DNA from: Tetracladium setigerum
Lineage: Eukaryota > Ascomycota > Leotiomycetes > Helotiales
Reading direction: 5' to 3'
Assembly: GCA_031472005.1 (NCBI GenBank)
Contig: PZJY01000003.1
Span: 2,728,001 to 2,792,000, forward strand
DNA: 64,000 nucleotides
The notes beneath the pieces are model-generated. The model was not told where the DNA came from and did no database searches. It worked only from the letters and a program-made list of their open reading frames with translations. A program made the translations under genes and the position numbers. Shown here one piece after another: positions 33,659-45,731 of this stretch (position 1 is its first letter; every line of letters starts with the position of its first letter).

Positions 33659-34641
33659 ATGTATAATTTCGGCGTCCAGGAAATTGCAAACTCCAAATCC
33701 ACATCCGCACCAGGATGGGCATACATCCCAGATACAGGTGTCAACGCCTCAGTCGCCGCGCTCCAGCCAACGTCTCGTAAACGTCCTCGAACACAACTCG
33801 GTCCTAACAATAGCAATCACGATACAACCGCGAAGCAAGATGCGAAACTTATGCGAGAACTGGCAGCACTAGACAGGGAGAACCATAAGGATGTAGCGAT
33901 ACCAGTGCCAGTGCGGCATAGGGACAATGCTGGGCGAGGTGGGCAACGGATTCTTTACCAACGAAAACATCGATACTAATATCTGGGAGATAGTGAGTCA
34001 CGGCAAAGTCACTCCTGGCGTCCGCAAGATCCTCCAATCCGCCAAAACATTTGCAAACCATCTCTCAGATTACGAGGCCTACCTCACAACTGCCGCCGCG
34101 AATCCAGCTCCAGTGCGGCCCCTCCAGTTTCCACCCCCGCTACTCCCATCGTTCGCGCCAAACCAGGTACATCGACACCACATCTCACTAGCAAAGGAAC
34201 ACGATCACACAAGAAAAAACCACCTCCTAATAGTACAGCGTCAACATCTACACCGCTGCGACAAGTCTCCACGCCTGTGGCGGTTACCATCAAGCCAGAA
34301 GTAAAACCAGATACGCCGATGCTAGAAGCGCCTCCCCTAGCTATGTGCACTTCTACACCTCCGCCTCCCCATCCCGGAGACACAGATCCGCTTCTCATAT
34401 CGAGGATACCGGAGATGCCGTCGCAGGAGGAAATAGCGAAATTGTTCGCTGTGCCGCCGTTGAGTTATCTAGAGGCAAGGGGGTCATGGCTCGACGAGGA
34501 CCGGGGAGACCGGTGAGAAGGTTCTGTGAGGTCTGTGGGTATTGGGGACGTGTGAAGTGTAGGACCTGTGGAGGAAGGGTGTGTGCGCTAGAATGTTTAG
34601 AGGTACATAAGATAGACTGTTACGCAAGATATGGCGCGTGA
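33659..34641 (+). CDS. VPS71: SWR1 complex subunit Vps71/Swc6, zf-HIT protein
   Basis: Two exons (33659-33938 and 34009-34641, 70-nt intron with a CTAAT branch point). The start is MYNFGVQEIANSKSTSAPGW. The middle contains KRPRTQLGPNNS and, after the intron, VTPGVRKILQSAKTFANHLS followed by DYEAYL, both typical of Vps71. A Pro/Thr-rich linker leads to a C-terminal HIT zinc finger: RRFCEVCGYWGRVKCRTCGG and CALECLEVHKIDCYARYG. The protein is a subunit of the SWR1 remodeller that loads H2A.Z. Two frame breaks: about 34098-34125 in the linker, and at the G run 34479-34483 just before the zinc finger. Both are one base short and both probably artefacts, since the conserved parts on either side are intact. 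Confidence 0.85.
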
Positions 34642-35463
34642 GGGTTGTTTTCTGTGTTAAGTTCTACCTAAAGCCAATGGAGGACCTTGTAAACTATGAG
34701 ACAGGATCGAACACTCCAGGTCCTTCACTGTTATGAAAGCGAGATATAAATACAGCCTCAGATGACGTATTTGCAAGTCCGTCTTGCTATACAAGATAAT
34801 AATGACAAAGCCCCTCCTTTAGAATTTGCAGAGCTGGTGGAACATAATTCCGTTCTAAGCAAAGATATATACTAAAGTGCTCTCTTCATTCCCTCACCTC
34901 TACCTATTCCCAGGCCTTTTCTCCCCTTCCTCCTTTGCTCTCTATGAAGTAAGATTACATAACAGTGGTCAATAACAGTAAGAATTATCCCTTCTCCCTC
35001 CTTCAGTTTTGATCATAGCAACATGCATACACAATCAATCACCAAGTGATACTCCAAAAAGATAGCTGGACCCTCAAAGTCACAATATGTAATTTTCTCA
35101 ATTCTATCAAAAAACACAGATATCTCCGACCACGGGTGTCGAAGTCGGAAAGAATAGACACAACAGCGTCTTATGAGGAAATATTCCTGTTTCTGTCGCA
35201 GAGTTAGTTCACAAGCAGAGCCGCTCACTCGGCTCTTACGGATGCTGTGATTACATAGGTAGATATGTATACGAGCAGAGTACTGGGGCACACCCCTTGG
35301 ATACTGTTTACCAGAAACAAAGAGTGAAATAGGACTACCACTTAGTAAGCGCTGTATCCATTGCTCATTCGCTCACAAGCGATCACTCTTTTGGTACGTA
35401 TGTTTAGTGCATCCAACAGTTTGGGTGGCGAATAGAGGTTAATTTGATAATGTAATAAAATAC
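34642..35463. other. Intergenic, no gene seen
   Basis: About 820 bp between converging genes. Pyrimidine-rich 34880-34960; otherwise featureless to me. Confidence 0.45.
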
Positions 35464-37599
35464 CTATCGTCTCCTTCCAGCTCCACCACCACTTCCAGTC
35501 TCACCACCCCTATCAGCCAACGTGACTACTTCTCCAATGCCCGCCGCCTCCTGGGCATCTTCTAATGCCGTTATCTCCTCCCTACAATCCCACCACTTCT
35601 CCTCACTCATTTCAAATGACCTCGTCTTGATTTCCTTGATAGTCAAGCTCTCAGGCTGGATACCCTTCCATCTCAAACTCGTCATTAGAGCTTCTTGCCA
35701 TTCATTTCCAGTTCTCTGGAAGAACTCTCGACGGGACTCGAATGGTCGGGGGTGAGGAAGATGATCATCTTCAGCAGCGATGGTGGAGTCTTCTGGCGCG
35801 TCGTCGAAAACAGTTGATGGGATCGAGGACACCTCGCTTGCAGCGTCATCGTCGATGAGCATTTTGTCCTTCTTACGGGATTTGCGCGTACTCTCGGTAT
35901 GAAGGATCGGTTTGTCTGTCATTTTAACGTCGCCTTCATCGTCCTCTTCAGAATCTTCGTCGTCGCTTCCATCCTCATCTTCTGAGTCGCCCTCGGATTC
36001 CTCCTCGCCGATCCAGTTGTCTACTTCTCTTCTGAAGATCTCTTTCACGCCATCCATCTTTCCCAAGTCGACGGCATACATCTCGTCAAGTGTGAACTCT
36101 CTGTCGCCCTTCTCAAATGTGCCACCGTAAATGTACAAAACATCGTTTTGCACGGCCAACTGAGCTCTGAATCTTGGAAGTGGAAATTCGCTAAGAATGA
36201 GTTTGGCGGGCAATTCTTTTTCATCTGGCTCTTCCTTTGGCTTTTCAATGTCCATTTCATCGGCGTCATCCAATGATCTGCCGGCACCCAGGGCTGCCAA
36301 GTTACGGAGAAGTTCTTCCTCGTTAGCCTGCCCTCTTCCTCTCCGTCCTCCTCTGCCACCCTCTTGAGGCTTTCGCTGATTCATCCTTGGTTTACGGAGC
36401 GTAAGGGGGAAGTAGCGATTCCTTTCAATGTTCCATGCAAAGAGCTGGTTAAAAAATTCACTCTCGATTCCTTCCTCGCTTTCTTCAACGTCATAAACAC
36501 CGCCGAATTGAATACCACGGCCTTTATGGTATGCCATGGTTGCACCTGCCCTAGCTGGGTTGGGTATGTTTTGAGGTTTCTTTCGACGCTCCCAGCGTAC
36601 TGAGGGCGGTGCATTGCTAGCGGCACCTGTGGTGGGTTGAACGATCCGTAGGAAGAAACAGTCTTGATGAATCATAGGTTTCAAGATGTTTCTCTGGGAT
36701 TGTCCACCTCCTTTCATCTGTTTTCCCGTGACAGTGGCCTTAATTCTGGAGTAACCACCATACATGACAGCTCCGGACTCATGCGGCAGAAGCGAGAACG
36801 AAGACCTTGCATCTGGCTTTTGGCTGGCGAGAGGCAGGACTGGGTTATGCCAGACGTAATTTTGAGTATCGTAAATCCACAGATCAGCAAGATACTTGGT
36901 TTGTTGAGAAGTGTCTTGGAAGCCACCAAACAGGATGATGTAGTTCTTGTAGTAGGTCATTCGGTGACCACTTCGGGCTGGTGGACATTTGCCCTTAGGT
37001 TCAAGGCGTGTCCATTCTCTGTTTGAGGGATCAAAACACCAAAACTGGTGGTATATTAGCAGTCACATACTTCTGAGGGGCCACATCTGAACATACATCG
37101 TTATAATGATAGAAAGTTCCTTGTTTGGGGGAGGAAAACTCTCCGCCAAACAAGTAAATCCCACCACCATTCCACCTCGACACCAGGCATGTCCAGATCT
37201 CGGCAGCGGCGAGTTAGGAGATGTAATCAATCTCCACTCATCCTTGTGAATCAAATAGACGTATAAATCGTTGAAGAACTCGGCTAGAGCACCGTTGAAG
37301 TACTCGCCACCAAACAAGAAAATCTCGTTGTCGTTCTCTGGTGATGCAAGGAGCGTGGAAGAAGCTCTCGCTCTTGGAGGCTCACACACAGTCTCTGTAA
37401 CTTTGAGAAACAACTCCTGCTTTTTTGCATACTCGGCAAGCACGGAATCCAGATCGATATCTTCGGCGTCACTGTCGTTGGCTTTTTCTTTCTTGGATCG
37501 TTGCTCTCCCTTTTTCTCACTCTTCTTCTCTTGCTTGGCTTTCTTTTCGGCTGCTTTGGCTTTCTTGCCCTCGCTCTTGCCTTTTTTGTCTTTTGCCAT
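35464..37599 (-). CDS. KEL3: Kelch-repeat protein Kel3
   Basis: Exons 37599-37097 and 37044-35464 (52-nt intron) give about 694 residues. A Lys-rich start (MAKDKKGKSEGKKAKAAEKK) is followed by kelch repeats: NEIFLFGGEYFNG, SGHAWCRGG then GIYLFGGEFSSPKQGTFYHY, YIILFGGFQDTS, GAVMYGGYSR, GIQFGGVYDVEESEEGIES and LYIYGGTFEKGDREFTLD. An acidic stretch (EDEDGSDDEDSEEDDEGD) precedes the C-terminal domain with WQEALMTSLRWKGIQPESL and KWWDCREEI, all typical of Kel3. The protein is cytoplasmic and of poorly known role. One frame break at 37172-37173 (minus-strand GG, one G short) lies inside the second kelch repeat. With it allowed for, both exon lengths are multiples of three. Confidence 0.88.
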
Positions 37600-38158
37600 G
37601 ACTGAACAACTTCGAAAATTCCTGCTCAATGATATTGAAATACAAAACTTCGTGGGAATTTTGAAAATCAATGTAGAATTTCAGTATCACGTGATTATAG
37701 CTGCTGCCCGAAATCTTTGTTGTGACGCCGTATGAATCTTCCGTCAATAATGAGCAGCAGGTTGATTATGGCAATGTTGCACCAGCTGGTTATCTCGTTG
37801 ACTTCTTCGTATCCGGCTGCTAAAGATGCATTTATTCCTTGGGATCGAGCGTCTGTGAGAAAATCATTCAGCGTTGCTTAGTAAGGCAGCCTTACATTTA
37901 ACAGTTTAGCAGCGTGCGTTTGTCGTTTGTTGCTACATCGCCAAGTTCCTCCCCATCTTTAATGCTATCTATTATGCTGGGACTAAGTCCTCATTTGTTC
38001 TCTGAGAGAAGATATCGATATCGATGTCCCATCACGTCCATTCCAGTCACTATCGCTCAGCTTACAAAATCATTTCCTCGATAATAACTACTTTTCGTCC
38101 CCGTCAACAACGTCCACGTAGTCCCCCTTTTCCCAAGTCACGCTACCTACCAGTCAAA
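37600..38158. other. Divergent promoter region
   Basis: About 560 bp between the divergently read Kel3 and peptidase genes. No coding signal. Confidence 0.45.
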
Positions 38159-39670
38159 ATGTTTAGTACGATTGCTCGCATTATTGACAAGAAGGAACAT
38201 TTAGTGCCTGGTACAGATGAAATCACCTAAGAATATATGGATGCTCTACTGACAAAATTGATCAGGAAAGCTTTCAGTTAATGAACTCATCTTTGAGGTT
38301 GCCATAGATCATACGGCCCCAGAAAAAGGGACTATTCAGCTTTTCGGGCGCTCGGTGACCAAAAGCGAAAAGCCTGCTGCTGCACAACCGACGGACGAGA
38401 AGAAGAACTCGAATCAGCTACCATGGCTCGTTTACTTGCAAGGAGGACCTGGCTTTGGGTGTTCGCCTCCTCAGGACTCGCCCCTTACCGAAGCTGTCCT
38501 TTCTCGGGGCTACCAACTTCTTTATCTTGATCAACGGGGTACAGGCCTCTCGAGTCCAATCACTGCCGATACATTAGCCATGCGAGGTAGTCCAGAGAGT
38601 CAAGCAGAATATCTCAAGTACTTTCGAGCTGATAGCATCGTCAAGGATTGCGAAGCCGTTAGGGAAGCTCTGACGGCAGATTATCCCGAACATCTAAAGA
38701 AATGGTCCGTTCTGATTCTTCAATCATATTAGACGTCAGATAATGGCTAACGACTCTTCAGGTCGGTCTTTGGTCAAAGTTTTGGTGGGTTTTGCGCTTT
38801 GACATACCTCTCCAAAGTCCCCAAGGCTTAAGAGAAGTCTTTACTACTGGTGGTCTTCCTCCAATTAGAAGCTCACCAGAGACGGTGTACGCGGCAACCT
38901 ACAAAAAGGTCATCGAACGGAATAAAGCGTATTATGAGAAGTTTCCTGAAGATGTCAACATCATCCACGAACTTGCATACCATATCAAGAGTAAAGGAGG
39001 CTTGAAGTTGCCTTCTGGTGGTACCTTGACAGTCCGCTTGTTCTTGACATTGGGACGTAATTTCGGGTTCCATGGTGGACTTGATTCCGTCCACGACCTA
39101 GTTTACAGGATGAACGCGGATCTCGCCCAATTTCACTTCATTACACGACCAACTCTCAGTGAGCTTGAAGCGGCACTCACTCATGAAAATGCTGTACTTT
39201 ACGCTGTTTTGCACGAAGCTATCTACTGTCAAGGAAAAGCATCGAATTGGGCGGCGGATAGAGTTGGGAAAGGATTGATGGAATTTCGCTGGCTTATTGG
39301 ATCACCCGATTCTGCAGCCAGCATTCGAGAGCACCCTCTATTCTTTTCCGGTGAAATGATATACCCGTTCCTTTTCGAAGTTTTTCCCGAGCTAGAGAAG
39401 CTTGCCCCGGCGGCGAAGATTATTGCAGAGTTTTCCGACTGGCCAGCACTTTACGACGAGTGGCAACTTGCAAAGAATGAAGTACCTGTGTACTCTTTAA
39501 CCTACGTCGACGATATGTACGTTGACTATAACTTGGCTCAAGATACTGCAAAGATGGTAAAGAATTGCAAGCAAGCGGTAACGAATAGCATGTATCACAA
39601 CGCGCTGAGAAGTAAATCTGCGGATGCATTCAAGGCTCTCTTCGCTTTGCGGGACGACACTTTAGATTAA
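38159..39670 (+). CDS. Proline iminopeptidase (S33, alpha/beta hydrolase)
   Basis: Exons 38159-38210, 38266-38704 and 38762-39670, about 466 residues. S33 features: LPWLVYLQGGPGFGCSPPQD (HGGPG-type oxyanion loop), YLDQRGTGLSS (DQRGxGxS) and the nucleophile elbow VFGQSFGGFCALTYLS (GQSFGG). The C-terminal half has PVYSLTYVDDMYVDYNLAQD and a late His (SMYHNALRS) that fit the Asp/His of the triad. It removes N-terminal proline from peptides, probably in the cytosol. A frame break lies at the CCCC at 38819-38822, right after LTYLSKVP, one C short; LREVFTTGGLPP continues in the other frame. No signal peptide seen. Confidence 0.88.
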
Positions 39671-40159
39671 GAGTCGTTGGAAAATAGATTTTGTCTGCAT
39701 AATAGATTATACTTCTGTTCGGTGGCTCTTGCAGGCCATAACGCCCTGTCCATTCAAAGTATCTTTCTAGGTGCTCTAATCAGTGATTCATAAAAAATAA
39801 ATCCATTCTAGACCAACACATCTAGTTCTTGAATAATACTTAAATAATTCTGAATGCAGTACGAATAGGAAGTTGCATGGCGAGGTCAAGAATGCTCTGA
39901 TCCCGATGGATGACTAAGCACAATAGCATAAAATTGTGCGCATAACCTTATGCACCCCGTCCATCCCTTTAAATTGGCGAAATTGGATACATGAACGACC
40001 TCCTCTTGTCGTTGACAACTCATGGCCGAAAGTAAGACAGATCGACAAACTAAAATCTCAGAGATCAGTAATCTCCAACACTTCTCGATACATTCTGTCC
40101 TTCCTAAATATTCCAGGTACCGCCGCATTACATATTCGAAATCCTTTGGCTGAGATGCC
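39671..40159. other. Intergenic, no gene seen
   Basis: About 490 bp between two genes on the same strand. No supported feature. Confidence 0.45.
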
Positions 40160-42797
40160 ATGTGGAAACCACGTGTGCAGCACCTCTTTGATGGCATAGA
40201 CCCGGCCGTAGGATTTGCTGGAGCAGCGACACTATGCGCTGTGCTTGCCCAGTATATGTCCTCCAGGCATGTGAAATCTGAGCTCTCTTCGGAAACGCTG
40301 TGCTGGGTCATTCTTCCGTATTTATTTGCGATCCTGAAACAACGAGAGGCAAACAGATTTGGTGCAAACCCGAAATCTCAGTCCATATCGCAAATTCCTG
40401 CTTCGTCTTCTTTATGGATGGTTGCAGCAGGTCTAGCTGTTGCCGCTTGTTACAGAGCAGAGATTGGAGTAATTGGACTTTTGGTAAGAAACTACTGATA
40501 CTTGTGGCAAGGACACGAGGCTTATTAATCTCTTTCATCGCAGCCAGCTTTAACTCCGCTTCTTTTGATAGCCGAGAAGCGTCTTCGATCAACATGGGAA
40601 TCATTAAGAGTTTCCGACGGGCGGATTCTTTCACTTCTTGTTCACACAGTGTGGGGAGCAGTACTGGCGGCAGTTTTTGCTGTTCTTGTTTTGTCAAATT
40701 GGGGGATTGATCTTCCAGGCCTTCTCATATCAACGATCCCTGTTGCTGCTTTGTTTGTTGTTTACATCTCTCTGACCCCTCGTCCAACTGGAGGGGCCAA
40801 CTCGTTCGTACTTCTGGATATTGAGGCTGCCGTTAAGCCCCTTTCGACGCGGGTTGTAATGATCTTAGCGGTTGCAGTGGTCCTCCAGACACTCGCTTTT
40901 GGGTTTCCTTTGAATGAAATTCTACCCACAATGTTACTAGGCACAGTCAAAGCTTTTGCCTGGTACTTTACAACCCGCACAGTTTGTATTTCATTGTCGC
41001 TTCGAATATTCAAAAATGCTCACCTGTTCTCTAGACTCGACACAGTTCTTGGCTGATCGCTACTACTATCTCTACATTTGCCATTATGTCCATGCGAGAT
41101 CCTTTCATGCAATCATCGGGTTTCCAGGCTCTCTCGCATGTCGTGGGTTCATTTCTTGCACTTGCACAAACAATCTCCTTGCTGCCAAAGCAAGTTAAAG
41201 CACAGTCAACCCTCTGGGCTCTAGCCCTTCTCCCCCTAATCCCGTATCTCACAAACCTTTATACTATCATGAATATACAGCCTCCCGCCCTTACGAGTAA
41301 ACACCCAGTGGAAGCTCTTGTTACGGAGGCTAGCACGAACTTCAACGAATTATTGCAACGGCAATCCAGCAACCCCCAAGCTGCTCTCACACAATACAGG
41401 CGCCGTTACAACACCGAGCCACCCCCGGGGTTCGAAGCATGGTACAACTTCGCGAAGGAGAACAAGTCACCGATAATCGATGATTTCGACGATATTTTCA
41501 AAATGATTTCACCATTCTTGAAGCTCAGTGGCATGGACTTCATCAGGACCATGAATGATGTGCAGAATACACCAAATGGCGATGTTTGGCGTTGCTCGCT
41601 TTCTGGTGGCCGCCCTGAGATTCGGTGTCGACATCACCACCGCTCTTTTGATAGACATTACAGTCTCACTTTCAATACTCTACTGGCAAATATAACGAAC
41701 AGGCTTCCGGGATTGGATTTTCTCGTTAATCATCTGGATGAGCCGAGAGTCCTTATCCCAAAGCCATCGTTCAAGGGTGGCAACCACCGTCCCAACGTTA
41801 CAGATATATCCAGGCAATCCACTTGGAATGCAATCACGACTGGCTGTAGTTTTGGCCTGGAGGCAATGCACCACGCTACAACTGCCTCGTCAAAACAAAC
41901 CTTTGAAACGTTCGGTCTCCCCTTCGTCACGAATGTTACCTCTTCGAGGGATCTTTGTCAACACCCCGAATACAAGGAAATGCATGGCCTCCTCATGAGT
42001 CCCACATCTTTCGTCCCAATCTCAGGGCTCGTACCGATTCTCTCCACTGGCAAACTCTCTTCCATGGGCGATATCCTCTTTCCCAGCCCGGCCTATATCG
42101 TCGAGCCTGGATTCAAGTACTACCCTTCAGCCGACATTCCTGGTCGTGGAAACGCAACAACCTCTACTGGGCCGGATCCACCACCGGTGCATACGCACAC
42201 GACAACCAATGGCCAAATTTCCAACGCCAACGCTTTGTCCAGCTAGCACAGACTCTTCGGTCGGGCGCTCAGCACTCCTATCTCCAATCCAAGGACGGTA
42301 TTATCAGTGTGATGAAATCTTCGTTTTTGAACCGCAGGCTGTACGACGTAGCTTTCACAAAAATATTCCAGTGCTCTTGGGCAGCTTGCCGTGCCCAACG
42401 ACTTTTCTTCCCACTCAATACATGGGCTTCCAAGGACAAGGCCCTGCAATCCCGTCTCGTTTTTGACATCGATGGTAACGGGATCTCAGGTCGCTTCTAT
42501 AAGTTGCTGGCCTCGAAATCAACTCCCCTGAAGCACACTTTGTTGAAGGAATGGCATGATGAGAGATTGATTCCGTGGAAACACTATGTACCTGTCAGTC
42601 AGGGGATGGAGGAATTGCCAGAGTTGGTGAATTTTCTCACATCGACCAAGGAGGGGAAGAAAAGGGCAAAGGAGATTGCTGATGCGGGAAGCGAATGGTT
42701 TGGAAGGGCCTTCAGGGACGTGGATATGAGTGTTTATGTCTACAGATTGTTGTTGGAATTGGCGAGGTTGCAGGATCCGATGCGCGAGGCTAGCTAG
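40160..42797 (+). CDS. Membrane-anchored GT90 (CAP10-like) glycosyltransferase
   Basis: A polytopic N-terminal part and a C-terminal GT90 domain form one gene of about 840 residues. The first exon starts MWKPRVQHLFDGIDPAVGFA. An intron around 40490-40549 joins IGLL to PALTPLLLIAEKRLRSTWES, and a 53-nt intron (about 40985-41037) joins YFTTRT to TRHSSWLIATTIST. At least six hydrophobic segments precede residue 350. The lumenal part has LEAWYN-like FEAWYNFAKENKSPIIDDFD, the catalytic-region block SWKRNNLYWAGSTTGAYAHD, VMKSSFLNRRLYDVAFTKIF, and a C-terminus with DIDGNGISGRFYKLLAS. A frame break lies near 42139-42140, one C short, between ADIP and WSWKRNN. Relatives modify polysaccharides or glycans in the secretory pathway. 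Confidence 0.82.
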
Positions 42798-43205
42798 TAG
42801 ATGCTCATTTTCTATACAGTACGAGGGCAGTTCTGATCCAAGTTCCAGAGATTGTTATACTGTAGGAGAAACCTGACTCGATGGATGGTGCCATGTTTTG
42901 GTGACACTTGAGTTGAATCTACTCATAATCTGCTATATATTTACTGTACACCTGAGCCAGTCACCAAAGAATGTAACTAAAATCATGTAATTCTTGTTTA
43001 TACTTACTAAACGCACAGTTTTCTTCTGTCTACAGGATCTTTCCGTGGACACAGAAGTGCGTAGCTACGTGCCTTACTCTTGTCACTCTAGAACCCACAC
43101 TGTAGCAATAGCAAAGCAAGTGTAACACCCCCAAAACGAAATTGGTATCTTAAACATGCCGAAAAACCCCAAACCGATGCCTAACCACCATGATACATGA
43201 AGTCA
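42798..43205. other. Intergenic, no gene seen
   Basis: About 400 bp between converging 3' ends. Confidence 0.45.
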
Positions 43206-44645
43206 TCAGAAGTCCTTCCTAGCATTGCACACTCCGCACAGTCCTACATCACCCGCATTGACATAATGACTCTCCTTGCAGACCTCGCTACTACATTGCC
43301 ATGATCCGGCAATAAACTCTGGCTTCAGGACATTGGCGCAGACTATGCACGTCAGCGCCGTAAATTCGTTTTCTACCGAGCAAACTGAGCAAGTGGCTGT
43401 TGCCAGCTTTGGTGAAGAAGTAGCAGCTGCGGAACGAGGCATCAACTTGCCCATGGAAGATACTGTCTTGTTATTAGTGGGCTTTGGCGCCTGTACTGCT
43501 GACTTGCTGTTTTCAAGAGACTTCGGTGGTGGAAGGCTCGAGGCTTGAAGTGTTTTTGATGATGGTGTTGATCGTTTCGACTGAGGTGGCTGTTTAGGCA
43601 TACCTTTTGAACTTGGCTTGCCCTTGATTTTTATGCCTCGCAACTCATCCATTTCTCTTCGTGCATCGCCGTCATCCTTGTCCTCGTTCTGGCACACCTT
43701 GACCATTCCATGTCCATGGCGATCCACCAGGCGTGTGCCATCGATATCAACCGCATCATCGGGCTCCACCTTAATAGCAATATCATCCTCGAATTCACTC
43801 TCCTCACTATCCGTTACCAAATCATCGTCCTTAATCTGCGGTTCTTCTTTTTTGACATCAAACCTCGCCAGCGCAGCCGCAGCCCGCAGCTCCCTTCCCC
43901 TCGCCGAGCCGGCCACACGAGGTTTTCCTACTGGCCTCTTTCCTTTCTCGAGTTTCGCTATTGCTTCATCATCCGCACCAAGAGGGACGCCATTTTCTCC
44001 AAATTTCTTCCTAATCCGCCTTTCCTTTGCCTCCTTCCACGAGATCTTAGGCTTTATCTTCCTCTTTCCCTTGCCCGGGACCTGAAAGTGCCACCGCACA
44101 TTTCTTTTGGCAACACCTCGCCCTCGTCCAATTCGTCCTTTGCAAAATCTCCATTCTCCAGCAAAACACCTCGCCCCCACACCCTCTCCAGTGTAGCCCT
44201 GTCTCCATAGAGCATTCATTTCTTCAGTATATGCATTCCTGACTTTCCAAAATGCCTTTGAGTGATTCATCTCCTTGCAATGAGCCAGTTCATGCATTAG
44301 AACCAACTGCACGAATTTGAAAGGGAGCCATCGGCCAGTGGATGGCGATTTGAGAACGAGTTGGATAACTTCGCCATTGTTGAAGTTGCGCCCTTTTTTG
44401 TCAGTACAGATTCCTTTCATGTGGAAGTAGTATGGCTGACCCCAGAACTCGAGATTAGGCTCATATTCCTCCAAAGATACGACTGCAAGGCTATTTTTCT
44501 GCATGACTGGGAAACATTGTGCGGCGAGACGCTCGAGGTAATCCTTTGATTTCGCTTCGTCGGGTCCGGGACGCGGTTTGATGAACACGATGTTCTTGTT
44601 TGGGGTAGACTTTCTGACATTGATCCGCTCCCAGCCGAGCGGCAT
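43206..44645 (-). CDS. WLM-domain metalloprotease (Wss1-like), with RanBP2 zinc fingers
   Basis: A single intact exon, 479 residues. The WLM domain spans about residues 1-200 and has the zinc-binding motif VLMHELAHCKEMNHSKAFW (HELAH plus a third His). Blocks NIVFIKPRPGPDEAK and GARCFAGEWRF are typical of the family. A basic, disordered middle follows, with acidic clusters (DLVTDSEESEFEDD) that resemble SUMO-interacting stretches. Two C-terminal RanBP2-type zinc fingers are visible: CSVCSVENEFTALTCIVC and WQCSSEVCKESHY followed by LCGVC. Wss1/SPRTN-type proteases cleave DNA-protein crosslinks and SUMO conjugates in the nucleus. The gene shows no frame break. Confidence 0.88.
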   Translation of the reverse strand: MPLGWERINVRKSTPNKNIVFIKPRPGPDEAKSKDYLERLAAQCFPVMQKNSLAVVSLEEYEPNLEFWGQPYYFHMKGICTDKKGRNFNNGEVIQLVLKSPSTGRWLPFKFVQLVLMHELAHCKEMNHSKAFWKVRNAYTEEMNALWRQGYTGEGVGARCFAGEWRFCKGRIGRGRGVAKRNVRWHFQVPGKGKRKIKPKISWKEAKERRIRKKFGENGVPLGADDEAIAKLEKGKRPVGKPRVAGSARGRELRAAAALARFDVKKEEPQIKDDDLVTDSEESEFEDDIAIKVEPDDAVDIDGTRLVDRHGHGMVKVCQNEDKDDGDARREMDELRGIKIKGKPSSKGMPKQPPQSKRSTPSSKTLQASSLPPPKSLENSKSAVQAPKPTNNKTVSSMGKLMPRSAAATSSPKLATATCSVCSVENEFTALTCIVCANVLKPEFIAGSWQCSSEVCKESHYVNAGDVGLCGVCNARKDF

Positions 44646-45731
44646 TTTGGAGCTGTTACGTATGGTCGTCGTGTGTTTGTGTTTGGATTGGGATGATGTG
44701 GTGGCGGCCGTGTTGTTGGGGTCGTGTTTCTTCGCGCCTTCCGATCCGCGCTGTCACGTGGTATCGTGAGATTACCTTGGGCATAGCCTGACATTTTCGG
44801 AATTCCATCTTTACGTCTTGTCACATCACCTCCTTGACCCCAACTTCCTTACCTCACCTCATCTCCATATCTACTAATATGCAACTAAAAATGGGCGTGC
44901 CAGGAAAGGTTTCTTTCTTTATCCTTAAGTTTGTGTTGCTCGAAGTAGTGGAGACCAAAGGATTCCAAAGGATTACCAAACTCTACCTTGCCAGTTTGAG
45001 GCTCAATGTTGTGCCTGCCGGAGCATCCGGGATATTTTTTGGACACTATCTTGGACTTCGTCTCAAATTATGTGGCCCATTGGGTGTCAACCTAAAGTTG
45101 GTGGAATCATTTTCTAATCAGCGCTCGTGGTTTGTTAGAAGATTGGTTCTGTCCTAACAATCGGCCATCCTCTCCAGAAACCGCTCGCTATGCAATATTT
45201 CAACTAGGACTAAAAAGACGGCGAAGCCTCTTCATCCGAGGCGAATTGATGCTCAGCGGTAATACCAAGATATCTTTTCCAGTCATCAAGTTCGAAGCTG
45301 TCCCTATGGTCCAACTGCTACGGGAGCCTTCTCTGTCCTGGGTTAGCAGCACATGAAGCCACACGGGCAATGCTCTATTGAGCGATTTAGGCTATGCGTT
45401 CATTACGTTGTACCTGAGTATCAAAAGTTCTTTGCAAGTTTGCAAGGGGAATATGCGAATAACATCTTCGACTTCGGTACATTTGAAGCCGAATTTCATT
45501 TCCCTGTGGGGTTCCCCCCGCACCTCCGCAAATCCCAGGTTTTCCCCATTCTCTACTGTTCACGAAGCGAGATTTGGGACGGGGGTTAGGGGTCGGTCTG
45601 GATTAACATATTCCCTCGGTCCAAGTGGAATTTTTTAATATAAATGATAGCCGTTGCACTTTTCTTTTCTTTCTTCCCTTCTTCTCCAGTCATATCTTGT
45701 CTCCTGTTGTGTGACCAATCTATCTCACAAG
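44646..45731. other. Intergenic, no gene recognised
   Basis: About 1.1 kb between the divergent WLM protease and carboxylesterase genes. Several ORFs of 70-107 codons overlap here in different frames, none with a recognisable motif or a plausible spliced extension. An old relic cannot be excluded. Confidence 0.4.

Noticed and set aside
41086..42246. Separate gene starting at MSMRDPFMQSS
   Set aside because: A GT-AG intron just upstream joins this frame to the preceding membrane exons, so it is the interior of the GT90 gene.
44834..45640. Overlapping ORFs between the WLM protease and the esterase
   Set aside because: Several frames are open over short lengths, none with a motif, start context or splice partner; kept as intergenic.
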